In this document: positions 24,770-32,978 of the stretch, in pieces | How positions within the stretch are numbered: the stretch's first letter is position 1 | Layout of the letters: each line of letters begins with the position of its first letter | From: SZUA-430 sp040080835 | GTDB taxonomy: Bacteria > Pseudomonadota > Alphaproteobacteria > Micropepsales > Micropepsaceae | DNA length: 64,000 nucleotides | Direction: 5' to 3' | Assembly: GCA_040080835.1 (NCBI GenBank) | Contig: JBEBHP010000003.1 | Span: 1 to 64,000 of the forward strand | Translations under genes and position numbers: made by a program | Notes under the pieces: model-generated | What the model saw: only the letters and a program-made list of their open reading frames with translations | Database searches by the model: none | Told to the model about the DNA's origin: nothing

Positions 24770-25816
24770 ATGGAATACCGTGAACTAGGCCGCACGGGCG
24801 TGAAAGTGTCTGCGCTGTGCCTTGGTACAATGACGTGGGGCGAGCAAAACACTGAAGCCGACGGACACGCGCAGATGGACTACGCGCTGGATCGTGGGAT
24901 CAATTTTTTTGATACATCCGAAATGTACGCGGTGCCACCGAAGCCGCAGACCCAAGGCGCCACGGAACGCATCATCGGCTCGTGGTTCAAGGCGCGGGCC
25001 AATCGCAACAAGATCGTGCTCGCAACAAAGATTGCCGGACGCTCGCCGATGAACTGGCTGCGCGCTGATGGTTCACCGACTGAACAAACGCCGAAGCAGA
25101 TACAGGAAGCCGTCGACGCCAGCCTGAAGCGGCTTCAGACTGACTACATCGATCTCTACCAATTGCACTGGCCGGACCGTCCTGTTTCCATGTTCGGGGC
25201 CACGGGGCTTACCTACAAGCATGTTGAAGGGACCACGATTCCGATCGATGAAATCCTCGGCGCGCTGCAAGCGCAGGTAAAGGCCGGCAAGATCCGACAC
25301 GTCGGACTTTCAAATGAAACCGCCTGGGGGACAATGGAGTTCGTGCGGCACTCAACTGCGAAGGGGTTGCCTCGCATTCAATCCATCCAGAACTCCTACA
25401 ATCTGATCAATCGCGTGTTCGAGATGGGTTTGGCCGAGATCGCGATGCGCGAACAGGTGGGCCTGCTTGCCTATTCTCCGCTTGGCCAGGGATACCTGAC
25501 GGGGAAATACCAGAAGGGCGCCCTTCCGGAAGGCTCGCGCAAGAAGCTGTTCAACCGACTGCAACGGTATGAGAAACCGCAGACAGAGCCTGCGATCGAG
25601 CGCTACCTTGAAATCGCGCGGAAGCATGGCCTTGATCCGGCGCAACTGGCCCTGCAGTTCGTTACCAAGCGGCCATTTGTGACCGCAAACATCTTAGGCG
25701 CTACAACGATGGAGCAACTCAAGACTGCGATTGGCAGCACCGAGCTGCGCTGGACCGACGAGCTGGAGAAAGCAATTGATGATGCGCACCACGCGCAGCC
25801 AAACCCTGCGCCATAA
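24770..25816 (+). CDS. aldo/keto reductase, Tas-like
   Basis: A 348-residue aldo/keto reductase, close in pattern to E. coli Tas. The N-terminus reads LCLGTMTWGEQNTEADGHAQ, and EMYAVPPKPQTQGATE contains the catalytic Tyr. The catalytic Lys is in VLATKIAG, and the His in DLYQLHWPDRPV. The NADP-binding C-terminal region follows (ILGATTMEQL). The physiological substrate is unknown. It ends six bases before the ThpR gene, suggesting co-transcription with it. Confidence 0.92.
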   Translation: MEYRELGRTGVKVSALCLGTMTWGEQNTEADGHAQMDYALDRGINFFDTSEMYAVPPKPQTQGATERIIGSWFKARANRNKIVLATKIAGRSPMNWLRADGSPTEQTPKQIQEAVDASLKRLQTDYIDLYQLHWPDRPVSMFGATGLTYKHVEGTTIPIDEILGALQAQVKAGKIRHVGLSNETAWGTMEFVRHSTAKGLPRIQSIQNSYNLINRVFEMGLAEIAMREQVGLLAYSPLGQGYLTGKYQKGALPEGSRKKLFNRLQRYEKPQTEPAIERYLEIARKHGLDPAQLALQFVTKRPFVTANILGATTMEQLKTAIGSTELRWTDELEKAIDDAHHAQPNPAP

Positions 25817-25822
25817 GGTGTC

Positions 25823-26365
25823 ATGATCCGACTATTCACTGCCATTGCCATCCCGGAGCAGATCCGCCAACGCCTCAGCCTGATGCAAGGCGGAGTGCCA
25901 GGTACACGGTGGTCGCCGGTTGATAACCTTCACCTGACATTGCGCTTCATCGGTGAAGTGGATCATGTAGTTGCGCGTGATATCGACAGCGTGCTTGCAG
26001 GGTTGCACATGAATGCGTTTGACCTTGCATTGAAGAGCGTCGGAGAGTTTGGCGGCAAGGAACCGCGCGCGCTTTGGGCGGGAGTGCGGGCATCTGAACC
26101 GCTTTCCCGATTGGCGGCAAAGATTGAAACCGCCCTGCAGAGAATGGGGCTCGAAGCCGAAACCCGAAAATACACACCGCACGTTACGCTTGCCCGACTG
26201 AAAGATGCTCCGCTGCCGAAGGTCAGCGCGTTTCTTGCTGCGCACAGCCTCTTCGACAGCGGACAATTCCACGTCACGACATTCGGTCTCTATTCAAGCC
26301 ACCAATCGTCGAGGGGCAGTCAGTATATCCTGGAGCGCTCGTACGAACTGGACCCCGCCCGCTAG
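25823..26365 (+). CDS. thpR: RNA 2',3'-cyclic phosphodiesterase (2H family)
   Basis: A 180-residue 2H phosphoesterase. The two catalytic H-x-T-x motifs are HLTL (near residue 37) and HVTL (near residue 114), and the family opening is IRLFTAIAIPEQIRQRL. ThpR opens 2',3'-cyclic phosphate ends of RNA. The call is by motif spacing and length. It follows the aldo/keto reductase by six bases, and its stop overlaps the stop region of the convergent metallopeptidase gene by four bases. Confidence 0.9.
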   Translation: MIRLFTAIAIPEQIRQRLSLMQGGVPGTRWSPVDNLHLTLRFIGEVDHVVARDIDSVLAGLHMNAFDLALKSVGEFGGKEPRALWAGVRASEPLSRLAAKIETALQRMGLEAETRKYTPHVTLARLKDAPLPKVSAFLAAHSLFDSGQFHVTTFGLYSSHQSSRGSQYILERSYELDPAR

Positions 26366-26781
26366 GCGTCTATGACTGCGGATTCTATCCGCTCCATCTC
26401 TTCGTCAGACAGGCCAAAATGATGCCCAACTTCGTGAATGATCACGTGGGCCAGTATGTCGCCGAGTGCAATCTCGGCATCCGCCCATTCGTCCAGGATC
26501 GCACGACGGTAAAGAAAAATGATGTTCGGCTCGCCGGTGTCGTCATCGTCAGCGCCGGCCTGGGCCAGATCGACTCCCTGAAACAGGCCCAGAATGTCAA
26601 ACGGCGATTCGAGCTCCAGCTCGGCCGTGACATCGTCATCCGGCAAATCCTCGACGCGAAACAGCACCTGGCCGCAACGCTTTCGAAATGTGGCTGGCAA
26701 TCGTTCGAAAATATCGTTTGCCAGACTCTCGAAGTCGTCCAGTGTCGGCGCAGTGAGGTCATAAATTGCGTCGGTGCTCAT
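26362..26781 (-). CDS. zincin-like metallopeptidase (HExxH)
   Basis: A 139-residue acidic protein of the minimal zincin family common in Alphaproteobacteria and Actinobacteria. The zinc motif is HEVGHHFGLSD at residues 116-126 (His116, Glu117, His120, with a following Asp in the GLSD turn). Before it lies NIIFLYRRAILD, the family's beta-hairpin. The substrate is unknown. It is divergent from the pterin dehydratase gene, with 71 bases between starts. Confidence 0.88.
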   Translation of the reverse strand: MSTDAIYDLTAPTLDDFESLANDIFERLPATFRKRCGQVLFRVEDLPDDDVTAELELESPFDILGLFQGVDLAQAGADDDDTGEPNIIFLYRRAILDEWADAEIALGDILAHVIIHEVGHHFGLSDEEMERIESAVIDA

Positions 26782-26852
26782 TTCGCCCTCGCTTCAGAGA
26801 TTTTGATCCCGGCCAGCATAGACTATGATCGAGACAAAATGGGAGAGGCTTC

Positions 26853-27155
26853 ATGCCAGCAAAGTTCAACCAACCGGAGCGTCAAGCCGTTCTTGCCGAA
26901 CTGGCTACGTGGCAACACGAGGCCGCCCGCGATGCGATTGTGAAGACCTTTGTATTTCGCGACTTTGTGGAGGCTTTCGGCTTCATGGCATCCGCCGCCC
27001 TGGTGGCGGAGCGGATGGACCATCACCCGGAATGGTCAAATGTCTACAAAACCGTCAGGGTTTTGCTGACCACGCACGATGCAAAGGGTCTGACACAGAA
27101 AGATGTCGATCTTGCCCGTGCAATGGACAAGATCGCCGGAAACGTCCTGAAGTAA
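26853..27155 (+). CDS. 4a-hydroxytetrahydrobiopterin dehydratase
   Basis: A 100-residue pterin-4a-carbinolamine dehydratase. The active-site motif is DHHPEW at residues 56-61, followed by VYKTVRVLLTTHDAKGLTQKD, which carries the third conserved His. It regenerates the pterin cofactor of aromatic amino acid hydroxylases and is used in molybdopterin-related or phenylalanine metabolism; no hydroxylase gene is visible nearby. GAGAGG lies upstream of the ATG. Confidence 0.93.
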   Translation: MPAKFNQPERQAVLAELATWQHEAARDAIVKTFVFRDFVEAFGFMASAALVAERMDHHPEWSNVYKTVRVLLTTHDAKGLTQKDVDLARAMDKIAGNVLK

Positions 27156-27184
27156 AAACGGGTGACAGGCGCATGCCCGTCACC
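27154..27184 (-). terminator. rho-independent terminator of the Ala/Pro-rich protein gene
   Basis: On the minus strand GGGTGAC pairs with GTCACCC, with an inner GGC/GCC pair, and is followed by GTTTTTA. It lies between the convergent pterin dehydratase and Ala/Pro-rich genes. Confidence 0.75.
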
Positions 27185-27212
27185 CTGATGGGTTACCCAA
27201 ATTCCGGCGAGG

Positions 27213-28175
27213 CTACGGCGTCGTGCCGGTTGGCGCTGCCGGTGCTGGCGTTGTGCTGTCGGCAGGCGGTGTTGCTGGCGCTGCTGCGGGCCCTGTTGCA
27301 GGCGTTGCAGGCGTTGCAGGCTCAGCAGTGGCTGGCGCGTCGGGTGTCGCTGCTGCGACCGGAGGTGTCACGGGTGCTGCTTCCGTAAATAGTTGCAGAT
27401 CGATGCTGTTCAGCTTTGCGAGCGTTTCGAGCGACGAGCCGCCGCTCACCTCAATGGTGACCGTTACCGGAATCGAACTGCCTTCGCGCATGTCCGGTGT
27501 CGAGCCGACATAGGAAACGGCTTTCGACAATTTGCGTTCACCGCCAGCGCCTGTTGTGTCGCGCCATTCCGTGACTGTGGCCTCGCTACCGATCGCAACG
27601 ATCACGCGCGCTACACCGTCGCCTGCCACCGGGCCAGTCGGGACTGGCGCCGCTGCCGGTTTTGCAGGTGTCGTTGAAGGGGCAACCGCCGAACCGTCTG
27701 CTGCGGGGGTTGCTGGTGCGCTGCCATCTGCAGGCGTTGCCGCTGGCGTCGTTCCGACTGCCGGGACTGCTGCAGGCGTCGCGCCTTCTGCTGGTACGGG
27801 TTCAGCTGCAGGAACCGGGGGAGCGCCGGCTGACTTCATGAACGCGTTGAGCGTGGAGGTCGCAACCACAACGCGTTCGTCCGCTCCGGCCTTTACGTGC
27901 CATGTGGTCGAGAACACTGCGGACGCTGTCTCGCCGGCTTTCGACTTCAGTTCGAACGACGGGAACCCGATGTTCAGGCGCTTGCCATCCTGCGAGAGAT
28001 TGCTCGTGTGCTCTGTGACAACAGAAACCTGGTTCAGCGTCTCAGGTCCCTGGACTTCCGTGCCGTTGGGGCCAGACGTGGTGGATGAATTGCGGCCTGC
28101 AAAAATCAGGTATCCGGCTGTTCCAAGCAACACGGCTACAGCGGCAACGCCGCCGAACAAGACTGTACGATTCAT
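27213..28175 (-). CDS. membrane-anchored Ala/Pro/Thr-rich protein of unknown function
   Basis: A 320-residue protein. One membrane helix (about residues 6-26) is followed by a conserved-looking domain with KRLNIGFPSFELKSKAGET and VVVATSTLNAFMKS. Two long Ala-Pro-Thr low-complexity linkers lie at about 120-185 and from about 265 to the end. Between them sits a small domain (ARVIVAIGSEATVTEWRD). It is anchored with the bulk outside or in the periplasm by inference. The start at 28175 has AAGGGGAT upstream. Long low-complexity tails of this kind can be cell-wall spanning or simply disordered. I recognise no family. Confidence 0.7.
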   Translation of the reverse strand: MNRTVLFGGVAAVAVLLGTAGYLIFAGRNSSTTSGPNGTEVQGPETLNQVSVVTEHTSNLSQDGKRLNIGFPSFELKSKAGETASAVFSTTWHVKAGADERVVVATSTLNAFMKSAGAPPVPAAEPVPAEGATPAAVPAVGTTPAATPADGSAPATPAADGSAVAPSTTPAKPAAAPVPTGPVAGDGVARVIVAIGSEATVTEWRDTTGAGGERKLSKAVSYVGSTPDMREGSSIPVTVTIEVSGGSSLETLAKLNSIDLQLFTEAAPVTPPVAAATPDAPATAEPATPATPATGPAAAPATPPADSTTPAPAAPTGTTP

Positions 28176-28280
28176 TTGAAATCCCCTTGAAGGAAGCGGG
28201 TGAGATAGCGCGCAGAAATTAGCGGCCGCCCAATAGCCTAGCAAGATTCGAACGCCGAATGGGCACGCCCTTGTGGACCG

Positions 28281-28319
28281 CAAAAAAGAAACCGCGCAAT
28301 CTGCTTCGAAATTGCGCGG
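28281..28319 (-). terminator. rho-independent terminator after the HSD10-like SDR gene
   Basis: CCGCGCAAT (28292-28300) and ATTGCGCGG (28311-28319) form a perfect 9-bp stem. On the minus strand the stem is followed by TTTCTTTTTTG, 60 bases beyond the SDR stop. Confidence 0.88.
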
Positions 28320-28381
28320 ATTTGCTGATGGAACCTGGATCGCCCTGGGTCAATGTGACGCCCGGGTTCTACAGTGAAAGT

Positions 28382-29167
28382 CTAGCGGGGCGACATTCGG
28401 ATCGCGCCGTCGAGACGAATCACCTCACCGTTCAGCATCGAGTTCTCGCAGATCTGGCGCGCGAGTTTGGCGTACTCGTACGGGTGACCGAGGCGTGAAG
28501 GGAAAGGCACCTGGGCGCCAAGGCTCTTCTTCACTTCTTCCGGCGCACCGGCAAGCAATGGCGTGTTGAAGAGACCCGGCAGGATCGTCATGCAGCGGAC
28601 GCCGTCGCGCGACAGGTCGCGTGCGATCGGCAATGTCATGCCAACGATGCCGCCCTTGGATGCCGAATAGGCTGCCTGACCGACCTGTCCGTCCTGGGCA
28701 GCGACCGATGCGGTGTTGATGATGACACCGCGCTCGCCGTCTTCCGTCACCGGATCAAGCGACAACATGCCTGCTGCCGACTTGGCAATGCAGCGGAAAG
28801 TTCCAACGAGGTTGATCTGGACGATACGGTCGAAGTGTTCAATCGGGTGCGGAACGACTTCGTTGGTCTCTTTCTTGCGCGCGGCTGTCTTGATGGCGAT
28901 GCCGGTGCCAGCGCAGTTGACAAGAATTCGCTCCTGGCCCAGTGCCGCGCGCGACTTCGTGAACCCGTCAATGACGCTCTGCTCCGAGGTGACGTCGACT
29001 TCACAATAAACACCGTCGATTTCTGCGGCGACTTTCTCGCCCTTGGCCTTGTCCCGGTCAAAGATCGCAACACGAACGCCGGCGGCGTTGAGTTCGCGGG
29101 CGGTTGCTTCACCAAGACCTGAAGCGCCGCCGGTGACGACGGCCGTGACTGAACGGTTTAGCTGCAT
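28382..29167 (-). CDS. SDR oxidoreductase, 3-hydroxyacyl-CoA dehydrogenase type-2-like
   Basis: A 261-residue SDR close in pattern to HSD10-type 3-hydroxyacyl-CoA dehydrogenases. The cofactor motif is TGGASGLGEA, the Asp in VAIFDRDKAKGE suggests NAD, and catalytic residues lie in NTASVAAQDGQVGQAAYSASK. The HSD10-like features are NCAGTGIA and the C-terminal LGHPYEYAKLARQICEN. The likely role is oxidation of 3-hydroxyacyl-CoA in beta-oxidation of straight or branched chains. It has its own terminator and no catabolic partner adjacent. Confidence 0.88.
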   Translation of the reverse strand: MQLNRSVTAVVTGGASGLGEATARELNAAGVRVAIFDRDKAKGEKVAAEIDGVYCEVDVTSEQSVIDGFTKSRAALGQERILVNCAGTGIAIKTAARKKETNEVVPHPIEHFDRIVQINLVGTFRCIAKSAAGMLSLDPVTEDGERGVIINTASVAAQDGQVGQAAYSASKGGIVGMTLPIARDLSRDGVRCMTILPGLFNTPLLAGAPEEVKKSLGAQVPFPSRLGHPYEYAKLARQICENSMLNGEVIRLDGAIRMSPR

Positions 29168-29268
29168 GGTGTCAAACTTTCTGATAGAGTGGGCTGAAAT
29201 CGGCGCTTTCATAGCCCCCGCGCAGGCGTATGGCTAGAGTGCGCTGCGCATTCAGAAGGTGACAACAG

Positions 29269-29634
29269 ATGATGCAAACCCAGGAAAACGTTGCGTTACC
29301 CGCTGTCATTGCGCGAAACGAACGCATCGTGCGTGAAGGATTCTGGCGCAAACTGCGTCGCCTGTTTGGCAAGATCCCCTTCGCCGAGGATCTGGTCGCA
29401 GCGTATTTTTGCGCCCTGGATCCGGCGACGCCGCTGATGGCCCGCGCGACGCTGATTGCAGCCGTGGCCTATTTCGTGATGCCAATCGATGCCATTCCGG
29501 ATGCCCTCGCGTTTGTCGGATTCAGCGACGACGCGACGGTGCTGGCGGCTGCCATCGCAATCGCAGGTGCCCACATTCTGCCAACGCATCGTACCAAGGC
29601 GCGCGCGGTGCTTTTGATAGAACGGCGCGCGTAG
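29269..29634 (+). CDS. YkvA family (DUF1232) membrane protein
   Basis: A 121-residue protein with the DUF1232 signature: TLIAAVAYFVMPIDAIPD (the family's Y-x-x-x-P-x-D-x-I-P-D) followed by GFSDDATVLAAAIAI. Two hydrophobic segments at about 57-76 and 85-103 suggest membrane insertion. AGAAGGTGA lies eight bases upstream of the ATG. The function of the family is not established. It is convergent with the Blh-like gene, four bases away. Confidence 0.88.
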   Translation: MMQTQENVALPAVIARNERIVREGFWRKLRRLFGKIPFAEDLVAAYFCALDPATPLMARATLIAAVAYFVMPIDAIPDALAFVGFSDDATVLAAAIAIAGAHILPTHRTKARAVLLIERRA

Positions 29635-29638
29635 ATGC

Positions 29639-30499
29639 CTACAGCGCGTTGAGTGGTATTTTCAGGTAACTGGTGCCGTTGGCCTCGGGCGGGGGAAGCG
29701 CACCGGCCCTGATATTCACCTGCACTGATGGCAGTATGAGAACCGGCATCTCCAGCGTCTTGTCACGGGCGTTTCGCGTCGCAACGAATTCGTCTTCGGT
29801 TATGCCATCTCGCACGTGAATGTTGGCAGCGCGCTCGGCGGCTACAGTTGTCTCCCAAGCGTATGATTCGCGCGCCGGTGCCTTGTAGTCGTGACACATG
29901 AACAGGCGCGTTTCCGGCGGCAGCGATAGAACCCGCTTGATGGAGCGATACAATGTTCTGGCGTCACCTCCCGGAAAGTCGGCTCTTGCGGTGCCATAGT
30001 CGGGCATGAACATCGTGTCTCCAACGAATACTGCATCGCCGATCCTGTAGCTTACGCAGGCTGGCGTATGTCCTGGCGTATTCATGACCTGTATCTGACA
30101 TTTTCCCATTGGCAATGCTTCGCCATCTTTGACGAGCCGGTCGAAGTCGCTGCCATCGATCGACTGGTGCGGGACGTTGAAAAGCGTGCGAAAGGTCTTC
30201 TGGACCGTTGTAATATTTTCGCCGATTGCGATCTTCGCCCCTGTCTTTTCGCGCAGATATGAGCCCGCAGACAGATGGTCGGCATGAGCGTGCGTTTCGA
30301 GTATCCATCTGATGGTACTGCCTGAACGCGCTGCAGCACCCAAAACGGCGTTTGCCGATTTCGTGGATACCCTGCCGGATTTTGGATCGAAATCGAGAAC
30401 CGGGTCGATGATCGCGGCAGCCCGTGTTTCGGGATCCGAAACCAGGTAGGTCACTGTAAAGGTTGCGCTGTCAAAAAACGCCTGAACGTCGGCTTGCAT
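29639..30499 (-). CDS. Blh-like persulfide dioxygenase (MBL fold)
   Basis: A 286-residue metallo-beta-lactamase-fold protein. The metal motif is H70-x-H72-x-D74-H75 (ETHAHADHLS), with His144 in NTPGHTPAC, Asp161 in GDTMF and His203 in MCHDY. The sequence matches the Blh/ETHE1/CstB persulfide dioxygenase group, which oxidises glutathione persulfide to sulfite using mononuclear iron. GAGGAA precedes the ATG. It is divergent from the BigR-like gene, sharing a 72-base intergenic region full of palindromes. In Xylella and Agrobacterium blh is part of the BigR-controlled operon. Confidence 0.88.
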   Translation of the reverse strand: MQADVQAFFDSATFTVTYLVSDPETRAAAIIDPVLDFDPKSGRVSTKSANAVLGAAARSGSTIRWILETHAHADHLSAGSYLREKTGAKIAIGENITTVQKTFRTLFNVPHQSIDGSDFDRLVKDGEALPMGKCQIQVMNTPGHTPACVSYRIGDAVFVGDTMFMPDYGTARADFPGGDARTLYRSIKRVLSLPPETRLFMCHDYKAPARESYAWETTVAAERAANIHVRDGITEDEFVATRNARDKTLEMPVLILPSVQVNIRAGALPPPEANGTSYLKIPLNAL

Positions 30500-30524
30500 G
30501 AGAATTCCTCCGGTTACCAGCACT

Positions 30525-30565
30525 TATATATTAGCTCTTGCTAATTTAGCGATGTCTAATATATA
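30525..30565. promoter_or_regulatory. nested AT-rich palindromes, probable BigR operator
   Basis: TATATATTAG (30525-30534) and CTAATATATA (30556-30565) are a perfect 10-bp inverted repeat. Inside it ATTAGC (30530-30535) and GCTAAT (30540-30545) form a second perfect palindrome with a four-base spacer. The array fills the space between the divergent blh and bigR starts, so one ArsR-type dimer, or two, could shut both promoters. Binding is inferred from position and symmetry. Confidence 0.75.
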
Positions 30566-30571
30566 TAGAGC

Positions 30572-30904
30572 ATGAAAACCCTCTCTCCGTCCGAACTGAA
30601 AACGATGCAAGCCAATGCCGGGCACGCTGTCAGCGTACTGCGCGCCCTGTCCAACGAGGCGCGATTGCTGGTCCTGTGCCAACTGGTGCAGGGCGAAGCA
30701 TCAGTTGGCGATCTCAATGATGCGGTCGGGCTAAGCCAATCTGCACTATCACAGCATCTTGCAAAATTGCGCGCAGACGGTCTGGTCGCAACCCGTCGTG
30801 ACGCGCAGACAATCTTCTATCGAATTTCAGATGCGCGCGTCAGTGAACTGGTTTCTTCCTTGCACGCCATCTTCTGCAAATCCACGAAAGGCAACCGATC
30901 ATGA
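30572..30904 (+). CDS. bigR: ArsR-family persulfide-sensing repressor, BigR-like
   Basis: A 110-residue winged-helix repressor. The recognition helix region is LSQSALSQHLAKLRADGLV, with the wing in ATRRDAQTIFYRI. Cys36 and Cys102 are 66 residues apart, the spacing of the redox pair in Xylella BigR (Cys42/Cys108), which forms a disulfide or tetrasulfide on persulfide exposure and releases DNA. It heads a three-gene plus-strand unit with rhodanese and a sulfur-anion permease, and its stop overlaps the rhodanese ATG. Confidence 0.88.
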   Translation: MKTLSPSELKTMQANAGHAVSVLRALSNEARLLVLCQLVQGEASVGDLNDAVGLSQSALSQHLAKLRADGLVATRRDAQTIFYRISDARVSELVSSLHAIFCKSTKGNRS

Positions 30905-31284
30905 GCAGCAAATCCGACAACTGCGGGTTCAATGCAATCAGCCCCGAGCACGCAAAGCAACTGCTTGATGATGGACGCGCGATCCTGATTGACATTCGCG
31001 AACCTGACGAGTTTGCGCGCGAACACATCATCGGTGCAAGACTGGCCCCCTTGGGTGCGATCGACGTCCACGATTTTGACCGAGAGCGCGCAGCTGGCAA
31101 GGCCGTCATTTTCCAGTGCCAAAGCGGTCGCCGCACAAGCAACAACAGTGACAATCTGATCGCGCTCGGCTTCGCAACCACCTACGTTATCGAAGGCGGG
31201 CTGAATGCCTGGCGAGCTGCCGGACTACCCGTGCACATCGACAATCGCCCAATTCAAAGTCCGCCAACCACCAAGGACGCGTGA
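30901..31284 (+). CDS. rhodanese-like sulfurtransferase
   Basis: A 127-residue single rhodanese domain. The active-site loop is CQSGRRT, with the persulfide-carrying Cys73. The domain opens with AISPEHAKQLLDDG, and LIDIREPDEFAREHI is the CH2A-like motif. It is expected to move sulfane sulfur to sulfite or a thiol next to the persulfide dioxygenase. Overlaps by ATGA with bigR upstream, and its stop codon shares a base with the ATG of the permease gene. Confidence 0.92.
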   Translation: MSSKSDNCGFNAISPEHAKQLLDDGRAILIDIREPDEFAREHIIGARLAPLGAIDVHDFDRERAAGKAVIFQCQSGRRTSNNSDNLIALGFATTYVIEGGLNAWRAAGLPVHIDNRPIQSPPTTKDA

Positions 31285-32069
31285 TGCCCGCACCCTTTTT
31301 CAGTGATGTTCTTGCCGTTGGCTCGGGCAGCCTTGTCGGTTTGACGCTGGGGCTTGTGGGTGGTGGTGGCTCGATCATTGCTGTGCCGTTGTTGCTGTAT
31401 GTCGTGGGGGTTCAGAACCCGCACGTTGCCATCGGCACCAGCGCGCTTGCCGTGTCGGTGAATGCATTTGCAAACCTGATCGCGCATTCCAGGGCCGGAA
31501 ATGTGAAATGGCCGTGTGCGGTCGTGTTTGGGCTCTCAGGCGTCGTGGGAGCCTATGTCGGGTCTTCGCTTGGCAAGCTTGTAGATGGTCAGAAACTTCT
31601 GTTTGTTTTCGGGCTTGTGATGGTGGTCGTTGCGCTCGCCATGTTAAGGCCGCGACAGAGCGAGGGTGACCCCACGGTTCGCATCAATCCGGTCATCGCA
31701 GCGAAACTGATCGGCATCGGCCTTCTGACAGGACTTCTTGCAGGGTTTTTTGGCATTGGCGGCGGATTTCTGATCGTTCCCGGCATCATGCTTGGCAGCG
31801 GGATGGCAATGCTCAATGCCGTCGGATCCTCGCTCTTTTCCGTGGGAGCTTTCGGCCTAACCACTGCCGTGTCATACGCTGTTGACGGGTTCGTGGACTG
31901 GAGAATCGCGGCGGAATTTATCGCAGGCGGGTTGCTGGGAGGCTTTGGCGGGCTTCGACTTGGTCGACGCCTCTCGAGCCACAAAGGGCGACTGAATCAG
32001 GTGTTCGCGATATTTGTGCTGCTGGTTGCTGCGTATGTATTGGTGCGCAGTTCAGGCATTGGCGGTTGA
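31284..32069 (+). CDS. TauE/SafE family sulfur-compound permease
   Basis: A 261-residue membrane protein of the TauE/SafE (DUF81) family with eight hydrophobic segments. The two internal repeats show GLVGGGGSIIAVPLLLY and GFFGIGGGFLIVPGIML, the family's paired Gly-rich motifs. Members export sulfite or other sulfur anions, which fits the dioxygenase product from the divergent gene. The ATG at 31284 overlaps the rhodanese stop; a GTG one codon earlier is possible. Last gene of the bigR unit. Confidence 0.92.
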   Translation: MPAPFFSDVLAVGSGSLVGLTLGLVGGGGSIIAVPLLLYVVGVQNPHVAIGTSALAVSVNAFANLIAHSRAGNVKWPCAVVFGLSGVVGAYVGSSLGKLVDGQKLLFVFGLVMVVVALAMLRPRQSEGDPTVRINPVIAAKLIGIGLLTGLLAGFFGIGGGFLIVPGIMLGSGMAMLNAVGSSLFSVGAFGLTTAVSYAVDGFVDWRIAAEFIAGGLLGGFGGLRLGRRLSSHKGRLNQVFAIFVLLVAAYVLVRSSGIGG

Positions 32070-32246
32070 CCTGAGGTTTTCATGCCCGTCGACATCATGG
32101 AGAGCGAGGCTACTCGCGACCGGCGGCCAGGACTTCATCAGGTGCCATGCGAACCGATTTTCAGCTGCAGATACGCTTGGATTTCAGGACTCTTTTGCAT
32201 CAAAACTGCGTGACAACCACCCTGCGATAGTGGTGGCGTTTTGCTC

Positions 32247-32978
32247 CTATTGTGGGTCGAGCATCAGGTCGTGTGCTCCGGGGCAGACCTGCAATTCGGC
32301 ACGATAGGCTTTGGCGAGAGTTTCATTTGAAGACAAGGGAATTGACCAATCATCTGCTCCCGCAACAACGAGCACTGGCCGATGGTCGTCAATCTTTTTT
32401 ATTTGCGGTGCGCGGGAAAATACCTGGGCAAGCGCCCTCGGCGATTCCGGACAAAGTCTCCGGCGCCATTCTCTGATCTTATTCGGGTCAAATGCTGCTG
32501 AAAAGAGAATCGGCTCTGTCGCGCGCATCTGAAGTGAAGGTATCTGCAGAAGCTGTCCCGCAATCAGCGAGAAGGGCCTCTAGCGCAGAAGTTTCCGTAT
32601 GACCGCAGGATCCGGACGCAACGGAGAGCTTGCGTAAAGCACCATGCCCGCAATCGCCGGTACACGATCCCAGCAGCGTTGCGCTATGACACCGCCTAGG
32701 GAATGTCCGATCAGCACGCATGGCTTGCCGATTTGCTTCAGAACCGTTTCGACATCATTTGTATAGTCGTCGAGCGTCCACGACCTGATTTTGCCGCGGC
32801 CATCGCTTTCGCCGTGACCACGCAGACTGAGCGCATGTGTTTCCCATCCGCGTTCGGCGAACCACGGCAATAGATATTCATCCCAGCACCATGCGCCATG
32901 AAATCCACCGTGGATGAAGAGAAGCGAGGGGCGCCCCGGCACAGGCGAAATCGATTTTGAGATTACCTCAATGTGCAT
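32247..32978 (-). pseudogene. alpha/beta hydrolase interrupted by an in-frame amber codon
   Basis: One reading frame encodes a whole alpha/beta hydrolase of about 243 codons, broken only by TAG at 32580-32582. The first part has the oxyanion region LLFIHGGFHGAWCWDEY and the nucleophile elbow GHSLGG. The part after the stop resumes in the same frame and carries the acid strand VLVVAGADDWSIP and the His in CPGAHDLML. All triad residues are therefore present but split. An internal ATG at 32528 is unlikely to start a useful product. Probably a recent pseudogene; suppression or a sequencing error are alternatives. The start overlaps the stop of the LysR gene by 11 bases, so it was probably translated with it. 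Confidence 0.8.

Noticed and set aside
27213..27380. Short tandem repeats in the Ala/Pro-rich gene as a CRISPR or regulatory array
   Set aside because: They are irregular codon-level repeats encoding Ala-Pro-Thr linkers, not equal repeats with unique spacers.
32247..32528. C-terminal hydrolase fragment as a separate gene from the ATG at 32528
   Set aside because: It lacks the nucleophile and oxyanion half, has no ribosome site, and continues the frame of the upstream half through one TAG.
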